A stretch of 58,817 nucleotides of DNA from contig BFEA01000460.1 of assembly GCA_003427395.1 (NCBI GenBank), forward strand, positions 739,116 through 797,932. Direction: 5' to 3'. The translations under genes and the position numbers were made by a program. Under the pieces are notes generated by a model. That model ran no database searches and was not told the origin of the DNA. It saw nothing but the letters and a program-made list of their open reading frames with translations. Positions 11,096-22,955 of this stretch are shown here, in pieces (within the stretch, counting starts at the first letter, position 1; the number at the start of each line of letters is the position of its first letter). This stretch comes from Chara braunii (lineage: Eukaryota; Streptophyta; Charophyceae; Charales; Characeae).

Positions 11096-12088
11096 TGCAA
11101 TAACCCGCTCATATATGCCATGTCGTCGGCCAAGGAGGCCACCCGCAGGCCACAAACGCGGCCCTCAGGCCCTGCGCCGACCGAGGGGCACAGAACCCTG
11201 AAACGTGGGTTCAGGGGCCCTGCACCCGACAGTTGACTAAAGTCAACTGTACAGCGGTCCATGAGTCAAAGTCTGCATGGACCGAGCTCAGGCCGCCGAT
11301 CAGACGCACATTTGATTGTACGCGTGTATCCAGACACCATTCAGACCAAGTGGAAATCTGCAACTGTACGAGATCCACGCCGTCGGCTGCGACTCAATCT
11401 GAGCCTCTGTGGGTAAAGGACCAGAGGCAGGTCAACCTTGTCAACACTAATTGACTCTGCCTCCGGGAGTCAACATCCAGTTTTGCCTTGCTGACTTGAT
11501 GCTGGCTCGACGCTGGCTAGACACTGGCATTCTGCGACGACGACGCGAGACTGCTGCATTTTGAGTCTGGCGCCTTCCTGCTTTGGTGCCAACTGTCTTC
11601 TAGCTTGCTGATGTGGCGCATGCCACTCTGCCTTTGACCTTGCTGATGTGCGGCATGCCACTCTGTCTATATTGCCGACGTGGCATTTGGCACACTGTCT
11701 TTATAGCTGATTGGGATGCGACAGATCGGGATCTCTGGATTGATCAAGAGAGAGAGAGAGAGGCCCTGTTGCTGATGTCGACATTGCGTGTTGTTGTGAC
11801 ATCCTGTTTCTTGGATACTGTTTGCTGACGTGGAGGAGAGGGGAGGCTTGAAGAAGGAGAGGGGAACGAGGGGCTTCTATCTGTGTGGTCATTGATGGAT
11901 ACTTTCTCTTCCACCCTCTTAAGTCTGTTCTCCCCCTCGTGTCTGTTCTCCCCCTCTTCTCCTTCGTCTACCGGTTACGAGACATTGTATCACAAATCAC
12001 TTTTCATGATTATTCGAGACATTGATCAGCGCTGAGTTAGCTTGCATTTCGACACTCGACAAGTTTCCTCCAAACTGGGTTCATTACA
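11096..12088 (+). repeat. Element A left (5') LTR
   Basis: It begins TGCAATAACCCGCTCATATA and ends GGTTCATTACA. It contains GACGTGG-type words (for example TGACGTGG at 11,826-11,833) and a short GA run at 11,748-11,762. The matching right LTR is at 31,130-32,179, and the two differ by substitutions and small indels, indicating an old insertion. Confidence 0.92.
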
Positions 12089-12090
12089 AT

Positions 12091-12104
12091 TTGGTATCGG
12101 AGCT
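12091..12104 (+). other. Element A primer binding site
   Basis: TTGGTATCGGAGCT lies two bases after the left LTR. It matches the plant initiator-methionine tRNA primer site TGGTATCAGAGC except for G in place of A. Element B uses the same variant. Confidence 0.8.
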
Positions 12105-12363
12105 TACCTCTTCGTTGCGATCTGCTGTGGCGCGCCCTGGCGCGCAAAGGTAAGTGGGAGGGATAGGTGCCGTGCGCGTCTGAATCGCGTCTGAATCGCG
12201 TGTTTTGACGCGCGTGATTTTCATTGCGATCTGGACATTGTATGCGCGCGCCTACCTGCTCATGGTGAAGACGGCGACATTGCTGATGCGGTGCTTTGTT
12301 GTTGACGTGGCGATCAAATACCGGCGCAAGCATTGTTGGCTGCGGTGCTGACATGGCGCTGGA

Positions 12364-12423
<60 letters not shown>

Positions 12424-13185
12424 ACTGCTAACCTGGTGTTGGAGAGCTGCCTACGTGGCAAGGTGCGAGGGTGCTGACGTGGCACTCAGGTATTGGTAGG
12501 GCATTGTCTAACGTGGCACGTACCTGTGTTTGCGACTTACCTGCTGATGCGGTGCTCCATACTTCAGTGGTACCTTTGATCTGACGTGGCATACCAGTGG
12601 TGGATGATCTGGCAGGCGATACCTTGCCGACGTGGCACCCTTCTTGAAGGCCTATTGGTCGTTGACGCTGATGTGGCAACTTTGCGGAGGTGCTGCGTTG
12701 GCATACCAGGGTGTAGTGGTTGTGGGCTTCCCTTGGTTAGAAGTTGATACTTCACTTGTGTGCTGGCGGATGGTACAACATCACGATTTGGTTGTAGTGC
12801 CACGCGTCGGCGCTTGTGTTTGGCTGCATTAATATTCGTAGGGAGACAACCGATCGAGGATGAGCTGCTGTCATATTGATTGTTGTTATGTTGGCCGATT
12901 CTACTCACTTGTCTTGGCCGTTTTGTGGATGTTTGCTACTCACGTGTGTTGTTGTTGTCTTGATCGTACTGGCCGTGGCTGCGGTCCCTGTACACTCTCA
13001 ATAGAACGTCATCAGAAAAGTCGACATAAAATTAGAAGTTATTGAAAATTTGTTCCTTATTTATTGTTGTTTATTTATTTCTTGCTGTAGAATAATTGAG
13101 TGTGGCCGTGGAATTAGTTATTGTCGGTTGATTATTTATTGTGCGACAAACATAGATTGTAAAAATGTTTGTCCTCTAGAATTGC
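12105..13185 (+). other. Element A leader with repeated TGACGTGGC motifs
   Basis: This stretch is untranslated leader. TGACGTGG occurs at 12,303, 12,475 and 12,582. Near-matches ACGTGGCA or GATGTGGC occur at about 12,453, 12,511, 12,629 and 12,669. TGACGTGG is a known bZIP binding core in plants. A (GA)n tract occupies 12,369-12,419. The rest is T-rich with no gene seen. Confidence 0.6.
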
Positions 13186-15320
13186 TTGCGTCTTTCTATC
13201 TTGACTTGCTTCATTCATCTCTTCCTCTTTCCTACCTCCATCACCTTCTTCGCTGATGAGGAAGGTGGTGAAATAAGAATATGTGGCCAAGTTGAAAACA
13301 GATGGCAACAGATGCTGGGCCATCTTCATCAGTTGATCACGAAATTAGATGATGCTGGGGCAGACGTTGAGCATCACTTGCGCAGCCAGTTCGATCTGCG
13401 AGCAGCAAAAAGCGAACTAGAGCAATCTGACACTGCTGTGGAGATGATGGAAGCCAGCGTTCGTGTGCAACAAACAATTAATCAAAGCCGAGAGGCTTTT
13501 GATAATTTGTGATCGATCAACAAACAGAGATAGCCGATAGAGGGGCCAAGAAAGAAGAGGAACAAGGAGAGAGAAGCGAACAGAAAGAACCGGAACTGTC
13601 TGAAGAAATTATGGAGGGAATCAAGTAATTGGAAGGATGCATTGAATGCGAGAAAAAGAAAATGAAAGAATACCAGAGGAGGAAGAAGGAAAATGAACAA
13701 CAAGATAGAAGGTTGAGGAAATCCAACAACAATTTCACTTTGAAGGAACAAGTGCTGACCTTGCATCCTGAATACTATGATGACTTACTTCGCTCACCGT
13801 AAAATGAAGATCGATAACAACACCGTCGAAGTGTAGACAATGACAAAACTTGTAAAAGGAAAGAACAAGGTGGTGATTGACGAGGAGGTCAAGGGGGAAG
13901 AACAAAAAGAACCCCAAGAAAAGTTGATGAAGGATGCAATGAAGGAAGTTAAGAAGTCGTCGGAAAAGCTTGAAAGCTCAGGGAAAGAAACTGAGGAACC
14001 ATCGAGAAAGGAAGAGGCTGCTCAAAACGAACCGGTCAAAGAAACGGAGAAACAAAAAAGAAGAGAAAAGGTAAGGATGAAATTGTCGTTTATCTATAAT
14101 AACAAAAAGGGAGAAAACTTATCGTTGTGGATGGCTGAGATACAAACTTATCGCGCAACCGCTCCGGTTGAACCTGAGAATCAGGTAGCCTTCTCCACGT
14201 CGTGTTTGGGAAAAGTGGCAAAGGAGTGGATCCTCTCGGAGGCCAATGCCGCATGATTCGAGTACACTGGTCAGTGGGCCAAGTCTTTGACCCCTAGGGA
14301 GTTTGTCCAAAAGATCAAGGAGAGATGCCTTGATAAGACGACAACCGATAAGGGTTTCGACGAACTCACCACCATAAGTCGAAAGCGCTGATCTTCTGTC
14401 GATGAGGTGGATCGTTTGTTGCAGGTACCTGGACTCAATTTGCAGGACCACCAGGTCCTTTACATTTACTCACGCGCATTGCCCGAACCGATTCGTGGAT
14501 AACTTGTGGCCGAGTCAGGAAAGTATAACCATAGGCAATTTCGCGACCTTGCGCTCCAAAAGGACCAAATGACGACACAAGTTGGTGGTATGGAAATGGT
14601 AAGCATATCCTGTGGCGGCAAAAGCGACATAATCACACCCTCGTCGTTTTTGATGATGACATGTATCATTTATTTGGTGGTATAACGAAACCATTTGCCT
14701 GGGCACGTTGAGCTTTTGTATGGTCTGGCAACGCTTATTTATCTGATAGTGTGGCTGCTATCTTTGTTATGGGCTTTATTGCATGTTGTTTTGTTTGGTA
14801 ACAGTACAACATATCCAAGTAAGTTTTATGGACCTACAGGGCCAGAGGTATCTCAAGCACAAGCATTTAGTTTCTTGGTCAGAGATCAGAGACTTGGTGC
14901 TAATGTAGGATCTACCCAAGGACCTACTGGTTTAGGTAAATATCTTATGAGATCTCCAACCGGTGAGAATATTTTTGGAGGTGAAACTATGCGTTTATGG
15001 GATTCACCGTGGAAAAGGGGGCCCTCGATGAGGCCGAGGGTGGAACTAGTGGTGGCAGTGAGTCGGGAAAGGGTGGTGTCGCCGCCATGGTGACCAACAA
15101 GGGTGGCACCAATTCAGGAGGATTTGGAAAGAAAAAAAGGCCATGCTCCTTTTTCGAACATCCCAATATTGCAGTCGGTAGACCTTGGGAGAAGATGAGA
15201 CTGTCACGAAAGGTATGTCAAGACCGGATGAACAATAGACAGTGTTTTAAGTGTGGCACTGCACGACATATCATTGCATGGTGCCCACTCATCCGAAACC
15301 CAAAAGGGAGCAGCCTGTAG
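13186..15320 (+). pseudogene. Element A gag (broken, with psbC insertion)
   Basis: Frames 13,186-13,512, about 13,515-13,800 and 13,840-14,256 are charged and likely coiled-coil (long E/K/Q runs). They are followed by a retrotransposon Gag core reading AKEWILSEANAA, then FVQKIKERCLDK and VLYIYSRALPEPI (14,215-14,500). A CCHC zinc knuckle CFKCGTARHIIAWC (C-x2-C-x4-H-x4-C) lies at about 15,244-15,285. Gag forms the particle and packages element RNA. At least three in-frame stops and a frameshift are present, and plastid DNA is inserted between the Gag core and the knuckle, so it cannot function. Confidence 0.85.
14655..15015 (+). pseudogene. psbC: NUPT: plastid psbC (photosystem II CP43) fragment inside element A gag
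   Basis: One frame reads KPFAWAR[14 protein letters not shown], then [11 protein letters not shown]. After a one-base shift it reads [20 protein letters not shown], then [30 protein letters not shown] and [11 protein letters not shown]. This is the large lumenal loop and preceding membrane helix of CP43, the photosystem II core antenna protein. It has a stop (TGA for CGA), a frameshift after FVW and small deletions at its left end. The codon bias (A/T-ending) is plastid-like and unlike the flanking gag. Gag sequence resumes near 15,015. Confidence 0.93.
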
Positions 15321-15570
15321 GGGTAGCATCTGCTCATGCCGAGTTGAAGGGTTCAGTTGAAGGTAAGGCGACAATAACCCTTTTCAACCCCTCAACTCGC
15401 GTGGCAGAGGAAGACTCTTCTTCGGCCCGTCATCCAGAACACCCTGATACTGTTTTATGTTCCGTCTCTTTGGACGATTCCCTTGACGAACTTGGAAATG
15501 AACTAATTGCTTTAAGAAGTTTGTGGGCTAAGAAAGCAAAGTCTAAGGTTGATCGCAAACATTGAGATTG

Positions 15571-16870
15571 TACGTATGCGAGTAGGTGCCTTGTTAGATC
15601 CAAGATTGATGCGATCCTACATCCTAGAAGAGGTAATATGAAAAGTGCATTTGGGAATGAAGGTAAAGTTCTTACCTAGATCTACCACGTCTATGTTGGT
15701 TGACAAGAGAACAATTATTGTCTCTTAAACCACCAGTATCTCCGAGCCTGTTTTTGCTGACCTTGATTTTCACTGCGCTCCGAGTTTTGCTGAGCCTGGG
15801 TCCCACTCCATTTCTTTATGGTACTCTCACGGGAAGAAAAAAAAAAAAAAAAAAGTTGCGGCCGTGAAAACTCACAAAACAATAAAACGAAAGAAAGCTC
15901 TGGGCGTGATTGCAGGTGTATGCATTCTCGGAAGTGTTAGTGTGAGTGTGCCCTCAATGAGGGGATCTCAGCCCCGTGGCCAGGTTGTCAGATTCTATAA
16001 ACTCGAAAAAAAAAAAAGATAGGAACACGGATTTGGCCGTGAAAATGGCAAGAGCAGATCTCGGACTCAGATTGTCAGATTCCAGAAAAAGAAAACAAGA
16101 AAAAAAAAACGGAAGCACGGATTCGGCCTTGAAAACGGTTGGATACATTAGGTTTACAATCATATGAGGAAACACAGCTAGAGCAGATCACGGATTTCGC
16201 CCTGTCTCGTTGGCAGGGGACACATAACGAACAAAAGAGAAATAAAAAAAAGAAAACAACAAGTTTCAGAATGTGACCACCTTTGTTGTAAGATGCATTC
16301 AAAATTGTGAGCATGGCCTCCTAGACTACTTTGCCCGTCATCATTGCAATACAAAGGCCTTTTTTTTTTTCCTTTTTTTTTCGTGCACGGGCAAAAGAAA
16401 ACTGTGATTTTTGGGACATTGTCGACCCTGTGTCCGACCCCCACAAACTTCGGGTCCTGTCAAGGACACCATAATTTCCCAACACTGGCGGAGGTACTAG
16501 TGGTTTAATATGTTGATCGTGTTAAGTGTTATTTCTGAACCAAGGAAGGATTTTTTTTTTGCATAAAGTAACCTTCCTAATTGAAAAGAACTTGCCCTTC
16601 GACATGATTTTGGGAATGGATTGGCACGGGGAAGCGGACCCAAATATCAAGTTTAAGGAAAATATTGTAAAACTAAATGACAAAAAGTTCGAGTTTAAAG
16701 CAATAAAACTGTATCATAGGTCTGCCCTTCGACACAATTTTGGGAATGGATTGGCACGAGGAAGCGGACCCAGATATCAAGTTTAAGGAAAATATTGTAA
16801 AACTAAACGACAAAAAATTCGAGTTTAAAGCAATAAAATTGTATCATAGGTCTGAATCTGACTTAACATT
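15571..16870 (+). pseudogene. Element A protease region, with tandem duplication and TTAA insertion
   Basis: A retropepsin-like start is visible at about 15,572-15,630 (RMRVGALLDPRLMRSYI, with the usual D-T/S-G eroded to D-P). It is interrupted at 15,729-16,504 by a TTAA-flanked element and resumes near 16,509. The conserved C-terminal turn LPFDMILGMDWHGEADPNIK lies at 16,590-16,650. The segment from 16,590 to about 16,723 is tandemly repeated to about 16,855 (roughly 131-bp unit). The protease would cleave Gag-Pol, but this copy is inactive. Confidence 0.75.
15729..16504. mobile_element. TTAA-flanked terminal-inverted-repeat element, copy 1 (non-autonomous)
   Basis: The ends are ACCACCAGTATCTCCG and, inverted, ACCACTAGTACCTCCG (14 of 16 identical). 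Both are flanked by TTAA (15,725-15,728 and 16,505-16,508). The interior has no transposase. It contains two related roughly 80-bp blocks around GCCAGGTTGTCAGATTC (15,980) and CTCAGATTGTCAGATTCC (16,067), plus homopolymer A runs. TTAA target duplication is typical of piggyBac-type elements, but the TIR does not start CCC, so the superfamily is open. Confidence 0.75.
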
Positions 16871-16884
16871 GTCTTTCTGATGTA

Positions 16885-17431
16885 TGAGTTACCCAAACTT
16901 TTAGAAGTATGGTCTCAAAGAAGAAGTTGGATTAGGATGTGATGATGATACTCACTATACGAGTAGATGAATGTTTCGCACCCTATCCTTCTATTGAAAA
17001 ACTCCTTGACAAATATAAGGACTTGTAGACTAAACGGACATGAATAACTGAACATGCTATAAAGCACACAATTGAAATAATTCTTGGAAGTAAGATTCCT
17101 AAAGGACCCATTGACCAAATGTCTCTTAGGAAAATTGAAGAAACAACTGCAAGAACTTACTGAGAAAGAATGGACTCACCCAAGTTCATCTCCTTATGGT
17201 GCATCTGTCTTGTTTGTACCCAAGAAGGAAGGAGAACTTAGGCTATGTATTGACTATTGAGGATTGAACTCCGCACTGTCAAAAATGCAAAGCCCCTCTT
17301 TCGTATCCATGACCTACTTGATCAGTTGCAGGGCTGTAAGTACTTCAACAAGATTGATCTGAAGTTAGGCTACCACCAGATCGAGGTGGCTTCTAAGGAT
17401 CAACACAAGAGGACTTTTTCGGATTACGTAT
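16885..17431 (+). pseudogene. Element A reverse transcriptase, N-terminal part
   Basis: After frameshifts the frames read TEKEWTHPSSSPYGASVLFV then PKKEGELRLCIDY (about 17,160-17,260). RIHDLLDQLQGCKYFNKIDL then KLGYHQIEV follow (to 17,390), ending KRTF. These are RT fingers/palm motifs including the first catalytic Asp (KIDL). Coding is cut by element B exactly at 17,431 and continues at 27,910. Confidence 0.88.
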
Positions 17432-18434
17432 TGCGAGGCTCAAGGCCTCTGTAAGCCTTATTGGACCCTGTTTCAGCCAGAACGGCCGCCCTAAGTGAAG
17501 GCGGGCCTGACAAGGGACGAGGTAAGCCTTACTAGGCCCTGTTTCAGCTAGAATGGCCGCCCTAAGTGAAGGCGGCCCTGACAAGCGACGAGAGGCCTAT
17601 TTTGGGGTTGGATGCAGCCGGGGAATTCAAGTAGTTGTTCATCGACAGTTGGTTGAGAGATCCGAGGCCCTGCCTGCCTTTTTTCAAATAATATCAACGC
17701 AGGCCCTGGGCCAGACACGAGGGCACAAATTGAATAACAGGCCGTTGGCAATTGAACACGGGTAACCATCCCAGCCCCTGTAGGAGATTCCTGGGGACAG
17801 GGGCTCAACCACTTGGGCTTACCGAAAGCTTTCGTGGAGCGGTGAAGTCCAGCTAGGCAGCCACGGCTGACAACCTCATTCCATATAGGAAAGGGTGTGG
17901 TTATGGGCTCGTTATTCGGGCACTTGCGACTTGTTGGGTAAGCGCTGTTGCGCTATCGGTAGGCATGTGCCCACGCACTCATGGGAAAGCAGGGCACACG
18001 TAGGCAGCCATAGCCGAGCCGGCCTGCGAGATGCTGGATGGGGCACATGGTGGTCCTTGGGTGCGCGACATCTGTGGGGGGGGTTGAGGTTGTGAGCAAA
18101 GTGTGAGACATACCTGGTGCTTGCGGCGACGACATTGGCCGAGATCTGCTCGTACTTCGGGAAGCTGTTGACGTCACCAGCAACATTGTAGATAGGCTAG
18201 ATAGGGCTTGCCATTTGCAGTTTGGGCTCTGAGCGCCAAATAGGGAATCTTCATTTGTTCATTGTTGATGATGATGAGACTATTTCAACATTGTCACTTG
18301 TGAGCTTTTGCTGTGCCCTTATTTGGTGGAACTCAAGTTGCAATTCTGCCTTTGGTTTGAGGGCACAAATATTTGGTTTCATGTGTATGATGCTGCTTGG
18401 TGTTTGGAATTTGCTATCGCTCATTTTCCTTGCA
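17432..18434 (+). repeat. Element B left (5') LTR
   Basis: It starts TGCGAGGCTCAAGG. An internal 60-70-bp tandem duplication carries CGCCCTAAGTGAAGGCGG at about 17,489 and 17,553. It matches the right LTR throughout, including the shared run near 17,580-17,720 and the ending GCTCATTTTCCTTGCA. Confidence 0.93.
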
Positions 18435-18437
18435 TTT

Positions 18438-18449
18438 TGGTATCGGAGT
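18438..18449 (+). other. Element B primer binding site
   Basis: TGGTATCGGAGT, four bases after the left LTR, is the initiator-Met-type primer site with the same A-to-G change seen in element A. The two elements may share primer specificity. Confidence 0.8.
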
Positions 18450-19580
18450 TGTGGAACGTTGCGCTAATTTGGCGCTTGTCTTTGCTTATGCGGTGCATGC
18501 ACATGAGAAGCTGGGTGAGCGACCGTGGACAATGTGCAGTGAGGAGAGAGAAGGCAAGCAGGCGACCCAGGTGGAGAGGGGTATTGCCAGGAAGGCTATG
18601 AGGTGATATTGGGTGTTTCGCAGTATGATGAAAATTATGTGATGTGCGATTGATGTTTCGAGGTACGTTGCTCTTAACCATATCTACCCTCATCGACACT
18701 TCTTGCCGTGAGGATGTGTGTTCTGTCTTGAGGGTCCTCTCATGTGACGAGTCGAGTGTGCTCAACCTTGAGAGTTGGCATTGTTCTCGTGGAGGATCTG
18801 GAAGGAGAGGGTGTTGCCATCTGAAGGGCCGTGGACGAAGCACTTAGTCATGGTCACCATGCTAACCCACCGGGAGAAGAGTACGCATGCTTTGTTACTT
18901 TGTCCTTTGTCTGCCTGCTGCGCTGTAGATGGGTCGTAAGGGATAGGCCAACCCTACGGGGGAGACGAGTACCGGACGTGTATAAATAATTACTGGCGGG
19001 GTACCTTCCATTGGTTGTGATCGTCGTCCTGTTTGCAATGTTAAATAATTCCTAAGGACCTCAGGGGCCGTCCATAAACTGCCCCTTGATCAACCAATCG
19101 GTCAGTGTGAGACTCACTGCACGCTAGGGTAAACATGGTGCAGGGCTGGCCAACTCAGCATTGACTCGGGGCACACGGGTGGGCCGTGTGCACACCTTCA
19201 CACGCACGCTATTTGGATTGCATAGGAATGCTGATGTCAAGCGACATTCAAGAAGAACTGAGGGGGGGGTAGATTTCAGGTGATAAGTTTGAGAACAATT
19301 CCACTTTGCCAACAACCATTCAAACAATTTTATTTTTTATTTTGATTAGTTAGATGTACAACCATAGACATCTGACAGATAACATAGGTAGAACTTATTG
19401 TTTCTGCTCATTTGCTTTGTGTTTGCGGACTAGTCAACATAAGATAATTTCGTTTGTAGGAATTTGGACTTACCTGTTGGACCGTATTGTGTATACTTTG
19501 ATATTGCCACCGACTAATTATTTTACTTTTTTAAAATCGGTAAGAGCACTACGCTGCGGTTGGCAACCGAGTGTGTCCTA
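18450..19580 (+). other. Element B leader, no gene recognised
   Basis: Between the primer site and the first Gag-like sequence there is about 1.1 kb without a conserved frame. The longest open frames run on both strands through the same DNA and match no family I know. A poly-G run is at 19,261-19,268. Confidence 0.5.
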
Positions 19581-19599
19581 GTGCGGACACTGCACAGTT

Positions 19600-21560
19600 T
19601 TGTAGCTTATGAGTGATAGGGAGGACCCTGGCCTGGATGATCGGATCCTGCGTTTGTCAATATGCCAATTGGTCCACTTAGCATTTGGAACAGAGGGTGA
19701 CAAGTTCCTATTCCGCCAACTTAGGGAGAGGCAGCAGCAGCAGCGGAGGGCTAGGGACGCATAGGCAAGCAGAGCCTTGGCAAGTGAGGCAGCTACTTCA
19801 GCAACCATGGCCACCGTTGCGCAACAAAGTTCCCAGGCCAGTAGTTTAGGAATTGTCGGGGCGACGGTCGCATAGACCCTGAGTCAGTCCGCCGGCGTTA
19901 TGGCAAGCCAACAGTTAGTGTTAAACTCCCGAGGAGGTCGCCATACACAGAGCAAGTGCTCATGAGGCGCAACTACAAAACATTAGATGAGATACAAACA
20001 GAGAAAGAGAGAATGATCTAACAAAGGTGTAGGATGCAGCGGAGACAATCATATATTAGAGAGTTAGAGGATATGGATCTAACCAATATGGATGACGATG
20101 TAAGGACCGTGAGGACAACCCTGTTAGATGTAGTGGAGATGTTGGATTACCACACGTCGCTCTTGCAGGACATTCAACGGAGCCTGGCCGTGCTGGTCGG
20201 GCGAGTTCAGGCCACACCATCACCGTCTAGGCCAGGTGCCTGGCTTGTGTTACAACCTTCTCCTTTTGTCCCACCGGTAACTGGAGTAGCTCCATTTGCG
20301 GTCTCTCGAGCTTCGGTGCAAGCGCTTCCCATCTGGGTATGCCTTTGACATGCAGGTTACCAGCAGGTCCTAATGCACAGATTCCTGTTGAGACAATGTT
20401 CTCACAACCTTTATTGCAGATTGCTGTAACATGGCAGCCTGCCGTCTTGCAGCCAACACACCCCAACAACAGCTAGTGCAGCAGCCTGCACCCCAGGGTC
20501 CACAACCTGGAGTAGTGTAGACACCGGGACAAGGATAGTGGGTTCCCAAGACTGCCATTGCATATACGAGGGGTGAGGACCTTGACACATGTTCATGTCG
20601 GTGCCAGTCTATGTGAAGTGCAAGTTAACCTTGCCTCGCGAGGAAGTGCTTGTGGCTGCCTCCTATCTGGGGGAGTGCAACAGGGTGGTTACGTGGGTAC
20701 GTCACCCAGAAATTGGATGATTTCCTCAAGCTGGTGGAAGGAAGGTGGCATGATCCACAAGAGGCTCAAAAGGTCACCGATGCGATCTTGACCCTGAGCC
20801 CAAGAAAGTTCAGGTCAGTAAGGGATGCCACAAACGCAGTAGCGCTCTTGATATATGTACCTGGAGTGCGTTATGACCCCCAAGTCTTACTTACCACTTC
20901 CCTGAGATGTCTCCCCATAGAGCTTAAAAATCAGTTTGCCAGGTAAGGTCATCCATGATCACAGTTCACAACTTTCCTTCGTTTAGCAACAAGGCCCTAG
21001 ATCTAGAGGCCAAAATCGGGCATGTGCACCAACCCACTACAGACGGTAGGAAGAAGACACTGCCTCCTAACTGGAAGGCTAAGGGGCGCATTATGTTCGT
21101 CGATAACGATGGTTTTACCATAAAGTTAGACGACGACTTCCAGGAGGGAGTAGGGTCAGGGTCGGGCAGCGTAGAAGCTTCAGGGGGTGGAGCAGTCGCT
21201 GCCTCTGTGTAGAAAGGTAAGGCGATAGGTAGATGCCACGGAGGTTCCCGGTCTAGGGGTCAAGTGGACTCCAATACTCCTCCATGGGAGAAAGTGGGGC
21301 TTACTGAGAACGTGTGGAGAGATTGTTACCCGTGGTTGGCTTGTGTTCGTTGTGGCCAATATAGCCATAACCAATTCAAGTGTCGAAACAAGAAGGTAAC
21401 GGAAAATATCCTGCCTACGATGGGGCAGGCGTCGGTCTCAAGAAGGTAACGAAAAATATCCCGCCTACGATGGGGCAGGCGCCGGTTTTCTCCGCTTCCC
21501 AGGGTAGCAATGTAGCCAACAATTTTGGCACTGCTTCTGGAAACTCGCCAGGCGAATAAA
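19600..21560 (+). pseudogene. Element B gag
   Basis: Frames at 20,034-20,348, 20,650-20,946 and 20,955-21,212 give a Gag-like protein (QKLDDFLKLVEGRWHDPQEA, then LPIELKNQFAR). A Pro/Gln-rich linker lies at 20,440-20,520. A CCHC knuckle CVRCGQYSHNQFKC is at 21,342-21,383. A 49-bp tandem duplication follows at 21,390-21,487. Stops at several points (for example 20,517 and 20,944) break it. Confidence 0.8.
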
Positions 21561-21737
21561 AATTATAACTGTTCCTTCTAGGGTTGAGGTCGTGGACAAA
21601 CCCTCACCATCTCGAGAGACGGCCCAAGCTCCGTTGTCGTCGTGCAAACACATTCAGACCAACCGATCCTTTATTTTATGAATTTGTTTGATCGGACCTG
21701 CTGGCTTCGTGGACGTCCGTAGCAAAAACTCCTAAGG

Positions 21738-22135
21738 GTGAGTTATTTGTCGGCGAGGTGGATAAAGGTGGCCGTAAGGCCGGGGGCCTTTCACGATACT
21801 TGTTCGACGAGGAACTTTATCAGTTGCGTTTGTGTTGGACGACTGCGCTTACAGGGGCAAGTGCAGCGCCTCAGTCGATCTGTGGAGTCGACATGTGCCA
21901 ACAAACAACACATGGTAGTCAATGACTGCCTCAAAGACATTGAGTATCGTTTTCCGTACGTGGGAGGGGAATTGAAACATCGAGTCTCGCTCCTAGTCAG
22001 TGATGATCTCCCAATGGATATCTTGCTGGGTATATACTATCTTTCAGTTGCACAACCTCCGTTTGACTGGGACCGACAAGTGGTCAAACACACTTTGTGC
22101 GGTCGCGTTTTATTATTATTATAAGAAAAATTCGG
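21738..22135 (+). pseudogene. Element B protease with DTC in place of DTG
   Basis: The retropepsin pattern is visible as AFHDTCSTRNFIS, where the catalytic triplet D-T-G has become D-T-C. The terminal LLVSDDLPMDILLGIYYLS (hydrophobic-G-x-x-Y/W-L turn) follows. It lies between the gag knuckle and RT, as expected. Gly-to-Cys at the active site would be disabling. Confidence 0.8.
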
Positions 22136-22321
22136 AGGAGGGTATGTACTTAGTGTATGTCTCTGCGGAGGGTGAGCCGATGAAAATGCCTCTAGAGATA
22201 GAGGGGTTGTCGCTAGATACCTTGATCTATTTGAAGAGCCAAAAGGGGTTGTTGAGAGGGAGGTCGTCCTCGCGATAAAGATTATCCAGGGTTTAGTATT
22301 CCGCAGTGTGGGATCTACTGG

Positions 22322-22955
22322 ATGTCTCCAACGAAGCTTGATGAGCTTCGCCGACAACTGAAGGAACTCGTAGAGAAGGGTTGGATCCAGTCTAGTGTCT
22401 CCCCTTACGGATCTCTTGTCCTATTCGTACCGAAGAAGGGGGGAACATTGAGGATGTGCATTGACTATAGGGGCCTCAATGCCATCATTGTGAAGAACGC
22501 AGAGCACCTACGGCGCATCGATGACTTGTTGGATTGAGTGCAAGGGTGTCGGTACTTCAGTAAGATAGATCTGAAGTTTGGGTACCATATGATTGCAATC
22601 AGGCATGATGATCACCACAAAACCGATTTTCAGACCGGGTGCGGTATGTATGAGTTTGTGGTGATGCCTTTCGGCCTTTGCAATGCTTCTGACACCTCTA
22701 GCACGCTATGAATTGGATTTTTCATGACTATTTGGACAAGTTTGTCATCGTGTACCTGGATGACATACTTATCTTTAGTAGGACTGTGAAGGAGCATGTA
22801 ACCCATCTAGACAAAGTTCTTAGTTTTCTTTCGGCAACAATAGTTCGAGATCAACCGGGATAAGTGCGAGTTTGACTGCACCCGAATCTTGTATCTCGGT
22901 GATGAGATTTTCGCGGAGTGATTGAAGCCCAATGACGTGAAGGTGACGAGCATTC
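22322..22955 (+). pseudogene. Element B reverse transcriptase
   Basis: Motifs occur in order: [44 protein letters not shown]-stop, YFSKIDLKFGYH, YEFVVMPFGLCNASDT. The catalytic YLDD is at 22,753-22,764 ([11 protein letters not shown]), and [14 protein letters not shown] follows. At least four stops or shifts are present, so it is inactive. Confidence 0.92.
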
